Shown here piece after piece: positions 47,101-59,368 of a DNA stretch of 64,000 bases. Source of the stretch: Mnemiopsis leidyi. Its lineage: Eukaryota > Ctenophora > Tentaculata > Lobata > Bolinopsidae. The stretch covers positions 47,653-111,652 of the forward strand of contig JH152778.1 of NCBI GenBank assembly GCA_000226015.1, read 5' to 3'. The notes beneath the pieces are model-generated. The model was not told the DNA's origin. It worked only from the letters and a program-made list of their open reading frames with translations, and made no database searches. The position numbers and the translations under genes were made by a program. Within the stretch, counting starts at the first letter, position 1; the number at the start of each line of letters is the position of its first letter.

Positions 47101-50100
47101 CCGCCCGCGACTACTTCGTGATTTATTGAGCTTCGTAAATCCTCCACCAGTTCGATCATTCAACGTGTGCAACTTTTCTTGGACAACGTTAATAACTTTA
47201 ACCACATCGTTAATTAATCTTACTAATGTTTTCTCATGACCCGGTACGTTCTTTTTATACACCTTATAAAATTACTTCTTCATGCTTGTCGCGTGCCGTC
47301 CAGACGATTCCGTCTCGCATTATTAGCTAATCTGAGCAGCATGATTACTGAGTCTATTGTATTTCTGACAGGTATAGTATTCCTGGTATACTTAGTTTAT
47401 TCTATCATAATAGGGTGTCACACTGTCACTGACGCTAGATTAGTCAGCACCAGCAAGCACTGTCCTTTTTTCAGTACATAATATTAATACATTGAATTTT
47501 CCTTTCTCTTCCATCATATTACCTATTAAACCAGCTTCCGCGTATAACAGTCGGTCGACGGAATCTGACATTAGTAACTTCGCTTCTCACTAAATCCGTC
47601 AACAAGTTATTGGCCAAGTTCAGTTTCACGTTATACTTATAATTCCTGAATACTGACCTTTATTGTTCTGTAGTACCCCTGAACTAGAATTTCTGGAAGA
47701 AATTAGTGTCTCTGATTTCTGAGAGGTATTGACAGTACCAATTACTTGGTTGACGCTTGGATTCTGTCCTTCTCTCGTTTTGCACATGTTTTTTTGTGTT
47801 TTAGTATTTGTATCTCGTTTAAAGCCAATGGCAATTGATATCTGCAACCAATTGTTCTCATTATTTAAAGTTCGTTATAATTTGTTTTCTAGATGAATTT
47901 TCGATTCACTGGACTGATTCGCCATTACAGTTGGGAAAAGTCTTGAGCACTCTCGATTCGTAAACTTTCCTCATTCTTACATTGCTGTTTAAGTAAAGGA
48001 TGAAAAATGTTTCCCTGTCCAATTTTGCTACTCTTTTTCACATTTCATCCCCCTCTGTTATTACTCATTCAACTCCGTATCTTGTCATTTTGTACCCAAA
48101 TCTTGTTTCTTGTTCTGTATTCTATATCTTACAGCATGTCATAATTTTACTTTTAATCATCTCTCTGTCAAACAGCACTACTTTATCTTTTGTTTAAGTC
48201 GAATGTGTACTGTTGTTGGATATTGGTGATGATGATCTGATGAAATGAACTGCACTTCGTGAGATCCTATAGTGATTCCCGAAATGAATTAGCTACTCTG
48301 TGCTGTTGTTGTAGCTGAGGAGTGTTTTCTCGAAACTTATCCCTATGTATTGTGTGTACTGTCTAGTAAGAAGTTTTGATATTGGGAAAGTCGGGTAATC
48401 TTAATCGGCTTATTCTAACATCTTGAGATTTAGATCTAACGTCATTTCAGTTCTGGATGGTTTTTCAAAGTTCTCAAAATTAACCAAACTACCCTTGTTA
48501 GACTTAAATTTTGATTAATCTGGACGGCCAAAACGAGCACAAGAAAAAGGCCTTTTTTAGTTCTGAGGCTAACACATTTTCTCTACCGATTACTAACATA
48601 ACTTCATCTTAACTCGCTACCTAAAATGGATCGTTTCCTATTCCAATATAAATATATGCTTTTTAGACATTAGGATGGAAGTAAAATTTTAAAATATGTT
48701 AGAAATTTCATTTTTTCTGATGATCTAGTGAATATCCAGTCTTAAAACTAGCAAATTGATGTGCAGCAAATTTAATTGAATATCAAAGTGCAGTCTGTAC
48801 CAAGTTTAATGTATGTGCATTTGTTAGGGTGATTCTATTTTTATTACACAGTTTCACTTTAAGTTCGATATCTTTATATCCCTTCCAGTGCTTTATTGTA
48901 AGACTTAAGAGTATTGCTGTTATGTAGTACGTGGTATTTGAACATTAAAAAAGCACTCAAATAAAAGCTTCTTCACATCAATAGAGCCTTTGTTACCAAC
49001 GTTGTAGATTTTCAGTGGTGTTAACAAGTTTTGTTAGAAAATTAAGAACATCTTTTGTGGTTTTTGCTTGATGAGTATTTTGATGTGAACACTGTACATT
49101 GTACATATAACGTAATAGCTGTTGTAAAGACTTCAAACTTGAAATCTTCTTACATTGTGGCGTGTCTTAATCTTATAATCTGATTTCTGGTGTTCAATCG
49201 GCATTTAATGTTTAACTTATGTGGAGCATTGAATATTTTTAAAATGACTTCATCTGCATGTTGCAGTTTCAATCTTTGTCTATTAAGTGTTCAAAATTTT
49301 TTTGAAACTTTGCTATCTTTATACAGCTTGATCATTTTTTGCTTTACGATAAAGATCAAGATTCTTCTTCTTATTTATTTGTCTACTAGCGTGTGCACTG
49401 TGTGGTAAATCCCACTTTCTAGTCTCAAGAAAATGTCGGACATATTTTCACACGAGCAGATCGAAAAATTCCGGGTGATTTTCGAACAATTTGACAAAAA
49501 TGGGGACGGTGATATAAGTGCTAAGGAGTTAAAGGGAGCTTTAAAGCAGCTTGGTCAAGTCACTGATACTAAGAGTTGCAAGAAAATGATCAAAGCGGTG
49601 AAGACAGTTTTAAATTTTAGTTTTTGACATTCTTACCTTAATTTTGAGTCTCAGGGTCAGAATTTTCACAAGATGATATTTCTATTTTTGAAATAAATCC
49701 CGTTCCATACAGATAAAATAGATTATTCCATCGAATTAGTATCACTTGTGATTACATTATTCATGCAAATTATTGAATTACTTGAATGTTTAAGTCATGT
49801 TTCAGGTCTATAATGAGCTGTAAACCACTTTGAACTGGTTTTTCGCCATGGTCTCATTTAAATAAGCCGCACATCACTCAAACAAATTTCCACTTGTTCA
49901 TCTTACAAATTTACCATGACTAATTCCTTTCCCTACTTCAGTACGACAAAAACAGGACAAAGCGAATGGAGTTCAAAGAATTCCTGGACATGATGGCCAA
50001 CGTTTTCCAGTACCACCTAAGTCACCCAGAGGTACGTCAATATCCCTCATGATACCACCACCACGTGTCAGAGAATTTCCGCTGAGAACCAGGATTAGGA

Positions 50101-51241
50101 ATTTCCAGATTTTCAAATCCCAGTTAATTGACAAAATCTGAATCATTAGGTAGCTAGAGATCCTGCATCTGCAGAACTGCAAAGTAAAAGTAAACAGGTT
50201 ATCATACCCCCTCTCTCAGCATAGAATTTCAAACATTGCTCAATAAAATGGGAATTTATCATTTTCTAATTTTATCACTTTTACTGAGCAGTCTTCAGCA
50301 CTATCGCGTGGAAAGACTTTAATATCTGTCCTCCTCGTACTGTATACTGTATAGTGTTCCTATCATGTCACGAGTTCCTCAAAGTTCTGTGTTACTCGCT
50401 GCACCTCAAAATTTAAAACTATATATTTACTATTTAAAAACCCATCGTTTCTAATTACGTCATGTCCACTATATTCTTTACATATTTTTTATCATCGTTT
50501 TAATCATCCGAGTGGGTGTTTCGAGGCCTTTTTATCAGTGGAGTTCTTGATTTTCTTCACATTCATACTTGAACAGCCTAGTAATCTGTTCAACAAGTAG
50601 CGAAAACAGTAGCAGTTCTGAGTGCAGTTTTGGAGCTTGTTTTCAAGACCCAGATAAACTTCCTGTATTCCTAGTTCCTGTTTCCTTACATAGCTTATAG
50701 CCAAACCAAATATCTTATTTCTGACTCCTTCCTCAGGGACAGAGCAACACAAACGCTGCCGATGTGGCAACAAACAGGAGACTGGAAGAGCTGTTTGACT
50801 CTCTCGATGTTGATGAGTCAGGTTGGTCCCCCCTGTTCTAAGACTTTCTCGTTGACTCTCGTCGAAACTTTTGTGTTTAATGATCTGGAAAGTTTCTTTG
50901 CACAGTTTTTTGGTTGATGAACAAATATCAACTTCTTTTTTGACCAGGTTTTATCGATGCGGAGGAGATTATAAAGTTGACCGAAAAGTTGGGAGAGAAA
51001 ATGTCACTTGAGGTTAGAAAATTTTAATTTCGCTTTTATTTACTTTCTGCTTATATTTGCAATAAAGCTACCCAAAAAAGTTTCATTCTTGGGATAATTT
51101 CTACTTTAAATTTGTACGTTTTTAAGTTGTTAAAGAAACTGTTAACCCCAGGAAGTGAAAGAACTGATTAGTCAAGTTGACAAGGACGGAGACGGGCGGG
51201 TAAACAAGGACGAATTTAAACGTCTCATGGCTTCAAAATAA
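44170..51241 (+). CDS. Calmodulin/troponin-C-like EF-hand protein with alternative first exons
   Basis: Shared exons: 49942-50031, 50737-50821, 50948-51012, 51152-51241. Two homologous first exons both end in phase 0: 1a, 44170-44355 ('MNHPGGQMAEYFSEKQL'), and 1b, 49433-49597 ('MSDIFSHEQIEKF'). Isoforms are 171 and 164 aa. EF-hand 1 sits in the alternative exon (DKNGDGDISADE or DKNGDGDISAKE, both fully competent loops). EF-hand 2 is degenerate (DKNRTKRMEFKE, lacking the Asp/Gly pattern), EF-hand 3 is DVDESGFIDAEE and EF-hand 4 is DKDGDGRVNKDE. The likely role is a cytosolic Ca2+ sensor. No second copy of the downstream exons exists between 1a and 1b, which argues for one gene with two promoters rather than two genes. 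PolyA signal at 51848. Confidence 0.85.
44356..49432. other. Long intron between alternative first exons
   Basis: Nothing with clear coding signs was found. A short plus frame at 45267-45449 and a hydrophobic plus frame at 47236-47481 lack supporting features. Small CT repeats lie at about 46110-46128. Confidence 0.4.
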
Positions 51242-51847
51242 TTCCTCTGACCTATACACCCCTCCAACAAGCAACACGCGCAAGTAACTCGAACATATGA
51301 CGAACGAATATATTTGATGAGCCACAGCTCTCATGAAGGAACGATCACTTCATTGGATCGCCCTAAAAGTAGTTCTCAATGAAACAGGCTGCTTATAAGA
51401 TTGATATTCGAATTGTAGATCAGACTGATGTTTCTGTTACAGAGGCAAAATTTTCTAAAAACTTGCTTATTGTAAAGTATTATTGTACAAAGTGTTTTTA
51501 TGAGATGTTTTATTATGAAACTGCTCCAGGAAAAATTCTGAGACTGAGACTATAACTTTTTCATTTCTTTTGTCCTTCTGTTCTCGATGCTTCCGGTAAC
51601 AAATATCCATTAAACCTCAACTTCAATCGAGTTATGTTGGTTAATTTTACCTGAAAATGTTAAAATAAGAGAAGTTTTTCATTTAGAAGACGTTTCACTT
51701 GTTTTCTTTTATTAAGTTATTTGTGCATTGTATTCAATTCACTTAGTTTTATATTGTGGATGATATTATGTTAATCAATGTTTTGTTAGATTATTTTCAT
51801 TTCATTTCAACAAGCAGACATCTCTTTTCCTTCTGATCTTCATTATT

Positions 51848-51853
51848 AATAAA
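51848..51853 (+). terminator. PolyA signal of the EF-hand gene
   Basis: AATAAA about 600 nt after the TAA at 51239-51241. Confidence 0.5.
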
Positions 51854-52263
51854 GAGTAGAGGATTTAAAGATCCATAATTTTATAAAAACTGGTAACACA
51901 CAACACGAGATCTAAAAGATGCATTACGATAGAGCTAATATAAAAAGAATTGTACCCATCGATATGAATGATAGACTTGTCTTGAATAATGAATGTGGGA
52001 TCTGACTGGATAACGTGTGTGGCATGAAGCAAAGAAATTATTGCCGCGGTGATACCCGACTCTCGTTAGAACGGTAGACGGATGTAATCTCGTCAAAGGA
52101 ATTAGAATTACGAGGCCTGAGGATGTGGTCAAATATATTAAGTGTACTATGTTTCTTGAATGTGGTTTCAAGTGGGGAGGGGGCCTTTTTCAGGTCCTCA
52201 TTTCGAGCAAGCTCGACTCCCAGAGGTGTGCACTGATTGTTAACGGGTGTGTTATGTCGTTCT

Positions 52264-52483
52264 GGGTGGGCTGAAGAATCAACCAAGCTACATGATGTGT
52301 ACGGAGCAGATATTTAAATGAACACGATTTCCACTGATAGTCAATTCAGTAAATTCATGGACCGGCACCGTGCCGAGTCGGGTATGATCCGACAACCTCT
52401 GCATTGTCTAGATGAGTGCTCTACCAATTGAGCTACCGGCTCCGTACACATCATGTAGCTTGGTTGATCCTTCGGCCCACCCA
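52264..52483. repeat. 45-bp inverted repeat flanking a tRNA-like sequence
   Basis: TGGGTGGGCTGAAGAATCAA... (52264-52308) is inverted at 52439-52483 with two mismatches. Both inner ends read GTACGGAGC. Between them lies the tRNA-like block. This may be a composite of a tRNA-derived SINE with an inverted partial copy, or a MITE that captured a SINE head. Confidence 0.8.
52368..52443 (-). mobile_element. tRNA-derived SINE head / tRNA pseudogene
   Basis: Minus strand: GGAGCCGGTAGCTCAATTGG gives a near-consensus pol III A box with a full D arm (GCTC...GAGC). GTCGG-ATCATAC-CCGAC makes a T-arm with a degenerate B box. The acceptor stem pairs only partly and the anticodon stem is poor, so a functional tRNA is unlikely. 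It fits the head of a tRNA-derived SINE. Confidence 0.6.
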
Positions 52484-53994
52484 CAACAAACTATGTTTCT
52501 TGACATGCAATAAGTAAGTATGTTTACAGTTATACAGTATACTCCTTATTTTAATGCATTAAGATTTAACTTTAAGGCATCTGTAATGCATCTGAATCTG
52601 ATTGTCAGAGTACGAATACAACTAAAAATAGTGCCTTGTAGTTCTTCCATGAATTAATAACGTCGTTTAGATTAACAACATTACCGTCACATTCCCATAA
52701 GAATGAATTGCTAACGGACTTAAGCGAAATTGACGAACAAATTAATCAATTTGCCATTAAATTAAAACTTCCTATTGCCACTTAACTTGCCGCCAAATTG
52801 AAAATTTGCAACAATTGCTAGCTATGTATCAGCGTTAGTTTAAAGATGAAACTGAAAGATCGGCTTAATATGGTCATTAGTTAACTGAAATGTACAAACA
52901 TCAAGCGCTGCAGCAACTCGATCTTAATACCTATAGGAAAAGGGCATACAGACAGTTTAGGTAAACTTTTCACGAAAGTCAACAATTTATAAACATATCA
53001 GTTTAGCATCGACACCGGGGAGAGTGACTGTAAGGGGTTCCTAAATCCCAGTGTTGGTTCTTTGCCAGGCGGTAAAATTCAAAATGGAAATACTGAAATA
53101 TGAGACGCCTCGCTAGTAATAGTATGATGTAAGATAGCTGCATATTTTGTACTCCTTACAGCGCAATATATACTGCCGGTGTAACCGCACTACCGTCACA
53201 TGACTCATTACCTGCCCACGTGCACGACTCCTCCTTTCAGCAACTCTGCACGTGACTCACATGTGTTATAGGATGAGCTAGCTAAGTCTGATGCGTCACA
53301 TGCGCGCCACGTGACCTCGATAATTACCCGCCATATTGCTCTGAATAACGTGAATGTGTGCAGCGACTGCGCTGTACAGGGTCTATATGACGTCACAACC
53401 ACACTTTTTACCCTAATTTTGATCAAATGTGCATTCCTGTTGAATGTTAAAGCTTTCATTGAATTTATGAAAATCGAGGTCAATAAAAAGCACTTTGATG
53501 CAAAATGCAGTCTCTTTGTTACTATAAATAGCATCAGAAGTATGACATGGTACGATTTTTGCATATTTTGACATAAAAAGTTAACTAATTCCATAACGGT
53601 GCGACGGATTTTGATGTTTTTGGTGCCAAATGATAGGTATTCTTATTGCCCACCGAAAATGAGCTCGCTTTTTTGAAAATCCTGCTTTTAATTTTCGCAA
53701 TATTCCAGAGAGCACAGAAACTCGCCAATGCACAGAAAAAGTATTATTTGTAATGCGTGAGGAAAATTGGCTATATTTTTGGCATTTTGTAACCAATTTT
53801 CGCCAAATTTTCACAGGCTTGGGGAATTATGCCAAGGCCCACAGCTGCCAATTTTCAAACAATTTCCTCGAAAAATAAAAATTTTATCGCACTTTTGTCA
53901 CGACAACGCAAACCGTCCAGGAATTGCGCCTGTTTGCAGGGCAACATTTCTGAACATCTCGAACAGCGCGCACTGAGCTCTATCTCAAATTTGT
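52484..53994. other. Spacer between the SINE and the H3.3 promoter
   Basis: No exon supported. Three CACGTG E-box palindromes cluster at about 53217-53315 (GCCCACGTGC, GCACGTGACT, CCACGTGACC), which may be a bHLH (USF/MITF-type) binding cluster. Confidence 0.4.
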
Positions 53995-54085
53995 CCAATA
54001 GGATTCGATTGCGGCGACCAATCAGATGCGAGCAGCATCTTAACCAACCAATCCTGTGCCAGATAGCGGATTAACACTAACCAAT
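53995..54085 (+). promoter_or_regulatory. Four CCAAT boxes upstream of H3.3
   Basis: CCAAT at 53995, 54018, 54048 and 54081, three of them as (A/G)(A/C)CCAATC. Spacing is 23-33 bp and the last lies about 115 bp before the H3.3 ATG. Multiple NF-Y-type boxes are common in histone and other housekeeping promoters. Confidence 0.65.
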
Positions 54086-54195
54086 CAGAATTCAGAACCG
54101 TATTCTCGAGGCAAGTTTGCCTCCGTATATGGTAATACGTACATTGCTCTTTCATTGTCCGCTCGTAACGTACTTTGTTTTCTTAGTTGCTGTGA

Positions 54196-55266
<1,071 letters not shown>

Positions 55267-55867
55267 CTGTCATAATTTATCATTTTATGTTTGAAAATGG
55301 TGGGACCGAATTGTTCAATGTATTTACAAAATGTTTGTTGACCAACGATATCGTAATGCCAATATAGTCCGATATTGTCCGACTTCGAATCAACTTGAAA
55401 TTTCATTGCTGAATTTTGTCGGGAGGCTGGAGCTTTTCTCGTAGAACTTCGTGTATGATTGTTCGTAGACTGGGGTTGGGTCCCTGTGTAGGTTGCGCAA
55501 TTTCCTATCATATGATATCATCTACTTTTATTAACATCAATGAGAGAAAGCGGTAAATTAAATACATCCCTGGTATAGGTAATTCGGTTGTATTTCTTAT
55601 TCTGTAGACGTATTAATCTGAACCAGTTGCTTTCTTCTGATCAAAGACAGTGTATCTCTGTTTTTAATTTTATTTATTCATATTTGAATGTATTCCAAAT
55701 TCCTCAAACGCTCTATCTTTTGTTAAAACTTTAAAGATTGCGTAAAATATCCATATGATACAAACTTTTGATCTCATATATCTCCGTTTCCATTAAAAGG
55801 TTAACCATGTAAAATTTGATATGATACAAGTAAATAAAGGGAAAACTGAACCGTTTAAAGCTGAAGA
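55267..55867. other. 3' region of H3.3
   Basis: Presumed 3' UTR and spacer. An AATAAA occurs in AAGTAAATAAAGGG at about 55833; no nearer canonical signal was noticed. Confidence 0.4.
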
Positions 55868-56277
55868 TGACAGTGTAACGTACAATGTCCACAGTGTAAC
55901 GTGCAATGTTCACAGTGTAACGTGCAATGTTCACAGTGTAACGTGCAATGTTCACAGTGTAACGTGCAATGTTCACAGTGTAACGTGCAATGTTCACAGT
56001 GTAACGTGCAATGTTCACAGTGTAACGTGCAATGTTCACAGTGTAACGTGCAATGTTCACAGTGTAACGTGCAATGTNNNNNNNNNNNNNNNNNNNNNNN
56101 NNNNNNNNNNNNNNNNNNNNNNNNNNNNNNNNNNNNNNNNNNNNNNNNNNNNNNNNNNNNNNNNNNNNNNNNNNNNNNNNNNNNNNNNNNNNNNNNNNNN
56201 NNNNNNNNNNNNNNNNNNNNNNNNNNNNNNNNNNNNNNNNNNNNNNNNNNNNNNNNNNNNNNNNNNNNNNNNNNNNN
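55868..56277. repeat. 21-bp satellite running into a 200-N gap
   Basis: About ten copies of ACAGTGTAACGTGCAATGTTC between 55868 and 56077, nearly identical, then Ns at 56078-56277. Because 21 is a multiple of 3, several frames stay open across the array; these are not genes. Confidence 0.92.
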
Positions 56278-57159
56278 GCGCGCGCGGCGCGCGCGGCTTA
56301 AATTTAGACCCAAAAGTGTTAACGTATCAAGCTCCTCGTGATATTCGTCACATGACATTCTGATCACGTTACCTCGAAATTGAACCAACTGCTGAAGGTC
56401 TAAAGCTCTATATAAATCACGTGACAAAAGTCACGAGACACATCTTAGCCAATAAACGGCCTTAAATCCTCGTGACAGCGAACGTAAAACCAATCAGATT
56501 GCTTTATTTTACCCCTTCTGACAAGTGTGCAGGATATATAGGCAATCGATGGTGAGAACGACAAACAATACTACTATTGTGTAATATACATTGTTCACAT
56601 TTGACCATGCAATACAATGTATACTGTGTTAACCTAAACTGGTGTTCACGTCGCGCGCGGCGCGGCCGCTAGCTCTGGTATGGCGCGCACAAAAGGGCTC
56701 TGGTTAAAGCAATTTTGTACGGCTGCGCGCACCCTTTTGTCATTTTATTCCCACATTTTCATATTTATTCCAATATTTTTTTATTCTATGAATTTGAGGG
56801 TCGGACAAAGTCAAACAAACCATTGTCCGTTCGAGTTTATTTTAAGGATTCTAGTATTAATTTTAAATCTATCATCTTTCTCACTCCTTAATCTCTCCGA
56901 GGAGGGATTAACATTGTCGGAAATCAAATATAATCTCGTTAAGATTAACAGTAAACTATTTGTTTCTTGGCCAAACTATAAAAATACCGTGTTGCTATTT
57001 CGGGCCCAATCGCTTAGTAAATATTTTTGGCATAGCAACGATATATTTCGAATTTAGCTCTTAATATTTCTACTGTGTCACCTTCTCTACAGAAAATCAA
57101 AACAACATTCCGGTACCTGGTGGCCTGTGTCAAATTTGTATTGGTACTTTAAGCCTAGT
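56278..57159. other. GC-rich repeat edge and spacer
   Basis: GCGCGCGCGGCGCGCGC follows the gap. CCAAT- and CACGTGAC-bearing sequence lies at 56415-56500. At about 56650-56755 a GCGCGCGGCGCGGCCGC stretch and GCTGCGCGCACCCTTTTGTCATTTTATTC resemble the right arm of the element at 886-1426, with a small inverted pair (ACAAAAGGG / CCCTTTTGT). Likely a remnant of that family. A plus frame at 56680-57057 is not protein-like. Confidence 0.45.
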
Positions 57160-57638
57160 TTATCATTTATTAGAAAATACTCCTACCACCTTTGTCATTC
57201 TGCTTTCATTGGCAGGCATTTGTCTCATGGAACCGTTTTGTTCGTTAATTTTGGCTAAAATCTTGAGCCAGTCACAAACGTGGTCATTGGCGTAACGTTG
57301 CAGGTCTAGCCAACAAGTCGTCCCCTCGGCGGCAAAAAGTAGCCCACAAAGGGTGCCTTTGCTAGTTTATCTTGTCTAATTGTCCCAAAATTGTATGATA
57401 ATTTTGTGCCCTCTTATGACGGCACACTCCTGCATAACCAAAGCTACTCACGCATTGTTTTACAAAGCATGGATTTGATTTTTGAGAATTTTACCACTGA
57501 AATTCCGAAATCTTGAAGAAAAACAAAGTTTTTGACCTGACAATCTTCAACATAGACCAAATGGTCTATGTTGAAGTAGTCTAAACTCACATGCATCTCT
57601 AATTGAAATTCTACTTCTAGGTACAAAGTAGTTGCCAT
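57160..57638 (-). CDS. Putative coding fragments, unrecognised
   Basis: Two open stretches on the minus strand, 57444-57638 (64 codons from an ATG) and about 57160-57363 (no ATG; reads '...CWLDLQRYANDHVCDWLKIL...MTKVVGVF'), could be adjacent exons or a fragment of a transposon protein. Composition is protein-like but no motif is recognised. A perfect 14-bp-stem palindrome lies inside the first stretch (57545-57576). Low confidence. Confidence 0.2.
57545..57576. repeat. Short perfect hairpin
   Basis: CTTCAACATAGACC-AAAT-GGTCTATGTTGAAG: 14-bp stem and 4-nt loop. Confidence 0.85.
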
Positions 57639-58149
57639 TGAAATTTGAAATAATCGGCTAACGAAAATATCAGCACACCCTTGCAGTTCTTCAGTAGTTT
57701 AATTTTAATGTTGATTAATGAATTTTTAACATAACATTTGGTTTTTCTTGTTTTTCTCTCATACATAGTGTATATCACATGAACGCCTAATTTTCTATGT
57801 GATGATAGATCCAATGAAGTAGCATGCACACGCACGTGTAGCAATAACTAACAGTAAGACACATTTGGACCTTATATCCCACAATAACCTGGTTTAGGCT
57901 TTGGATGGCCAACCCTTGTTTCGTACTCTTGAGCACTAAGCAATCTTACCTTTTGGGTCCTTCTGGCCAAAATGTCAAGATACAGAAAAAATATGAAAGT
58001 ATTTTGATACCTTATTTTTTCGGCATCTTTACAGGTAGGCTTAATGGACTAGATACTATCTATCATTTGTATTGCATGATTAGGTACTTAGTTATTCCAT
58101 ACTTACATACTACTTACATACATACATGGCGAGATCTCCATCCAAAAGG

Positions 58150-58466
58150 ATTAGTCTGCGGCTGCTGTGTCAATTGTCGGTATCATACAGCTACGGCGAG
58201 TAGAGTTTCTCCATCCCTTTCGATCTGCAGCTAATCTTTTCATACAATCAATCGTGAATCCACTTACATTCAGTCTTCCTTCTGCGTATTCAATAAATAC
58301 ATCATTCAAGCTTTTACAGGGTCTTCCTTTGGATCTTTTTCCATGCTTAAGCTTCCAATCTAGTAGATAGTTTGGGAGTCAATCTTCTGACATTCTACTG
58401 ACATGATCAAACCAACGCAGACGTTTTGTGGCTATAATATCAGAGAGGGTGGGTATTTCTGCCCTT
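58150..58466 (-). mobile_element. LINE ORF C-terminal fragment (RTE/Nimb-type)
   Basis: The minus strand reads 'ATKRLRWFDHVSRM', then a stop (TGA), then 'LPNYLLDWKLKHGKRSKGRP' and 'LAADRKGWRN'. This matches the common LINE C-terminus R-L-x-W-x-G-H-V-x-R-M ... G-x-R-x-x-G-R-P ... A-x-D-R-x-x-W-R. One in-frame stop sits between 'RMSED' and 'LPNYL'. Only the tail is present. Confidence 0.7.
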
Positions 58467-58665
58467 TTCAGTTATTCCAAATTACATCAAATCAAGTGAA
58501 CAATTATGATGTTATTTCAAACTGTTATTAGGGGTTGATAAAGTTAGGTGTTATGTTCAGTTAGATTGTGGTACAGACATAATGCCCTCACCACATTTTT
58601 GTACTCGAAATCTATTAATAAAACATCAAAAATTAACTAATCCTTTTCAGTTTTAGCTTATAGAA

Positions 58666-59293
58666 ATGGAAGAACAAAAGGATAAGACTTTCACTGAACG
58701 AATTGTGCCCCTTAGAAAATCCAGAAGACATTCCAAAAGAATTCCTCAAGTCAGCTCTCCCACTGACTTCAAGCATTTGCTGCATATTGGAACAGATTCT
58801 CACCACGTTGACATCACAAATGTTCCTCCTCAGGTAGTAAATAATTTTGATCTTTGGCTAAAATTTTAGTTGTAATTGCAAATATTTGTTTTATTTATTG
58901 TTGCACCAGTCTTGGAAATTATTTTGTTTTCTTCAAAAGTCTGTAATGTATGTAAAATCTATTTTATCACACTTTGACAAATTGGTTATCAGTTTTTTCT
59001 TGCAACAAATTTGGATAAGTTAATGTTACCAGTTCATAACAAATTACCAATGTTCTTAGTGGAAAGATATCCTGGAGATAGCAAAGCACTGCCAAGAGTT
59101 GGACATCTCTAGCAACAGCAGTGCAGAATCTGAAAACTGCAAAAAAGAAAGTTCTGAGAGAGAAAAAGATGAAACTGAAACCCCAAACCAAGCCCCTGCG
59201 GAAGAAGAGATTGACTTCAAGTCTGAAATTGACCTATTTGCTGATCTTGAGCGCTCACTGTCGGATGATTACAAAAAGTTCCTCTTTGGTTGA
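58666..59293 (+). CDS. Small CRIB-motif protein resembling the PAK p21-binding segment
   Basis: Exons 58666-58833 and 59060-59293, joined in phase 0; 133 aa. ATG 58666. Residues about 17-28 are basic ('LRKSRRHSKR'), then a CRIB motif 'VSSPTDFKHLLHIG' (consensus I-S-x-P-x-x-F-x-H-x-x-H-V-G) and 'VPPQWKDIL', which parallels 'MPEQWARLL' of the PAK autoinhibitory segment. The rest is acidic and Ser/Glu-rich, ending 'SDDYKKFLFG'. The protein stops there with no kinase domain. It should bind GTP-loaded Cdc42/Rac at membranes and could act as a stand-alone effector or competitor (inference). PolyA signal AATAAA at 59363. Confidence 0.72.
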
Positions 59294-59362
59294 AGAAGAG
59301 AGTCGTACCCTGCTGTGGATTGTTTGAGTTCGCCATGCAATGTAGATTGCATGAGTCGCAAA

Positions 59363-59368
59363 AATAAA
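59363..59368 (+). terminator. PolyA signal of the CRIB gene
   Basis: AATAAA 70 nt after the stop codon. Confidence 0.65.

Noticed and set aside
52368-52443. A functional tRNA gene
   Set aside because: Acceptor and anticodon stems do not pair properly and the T loop is degenerate.
55731-56427. Seven-residue repeat proteins in several frames
   Set aside because: Direct products of the 21-bp satellite and the gap.
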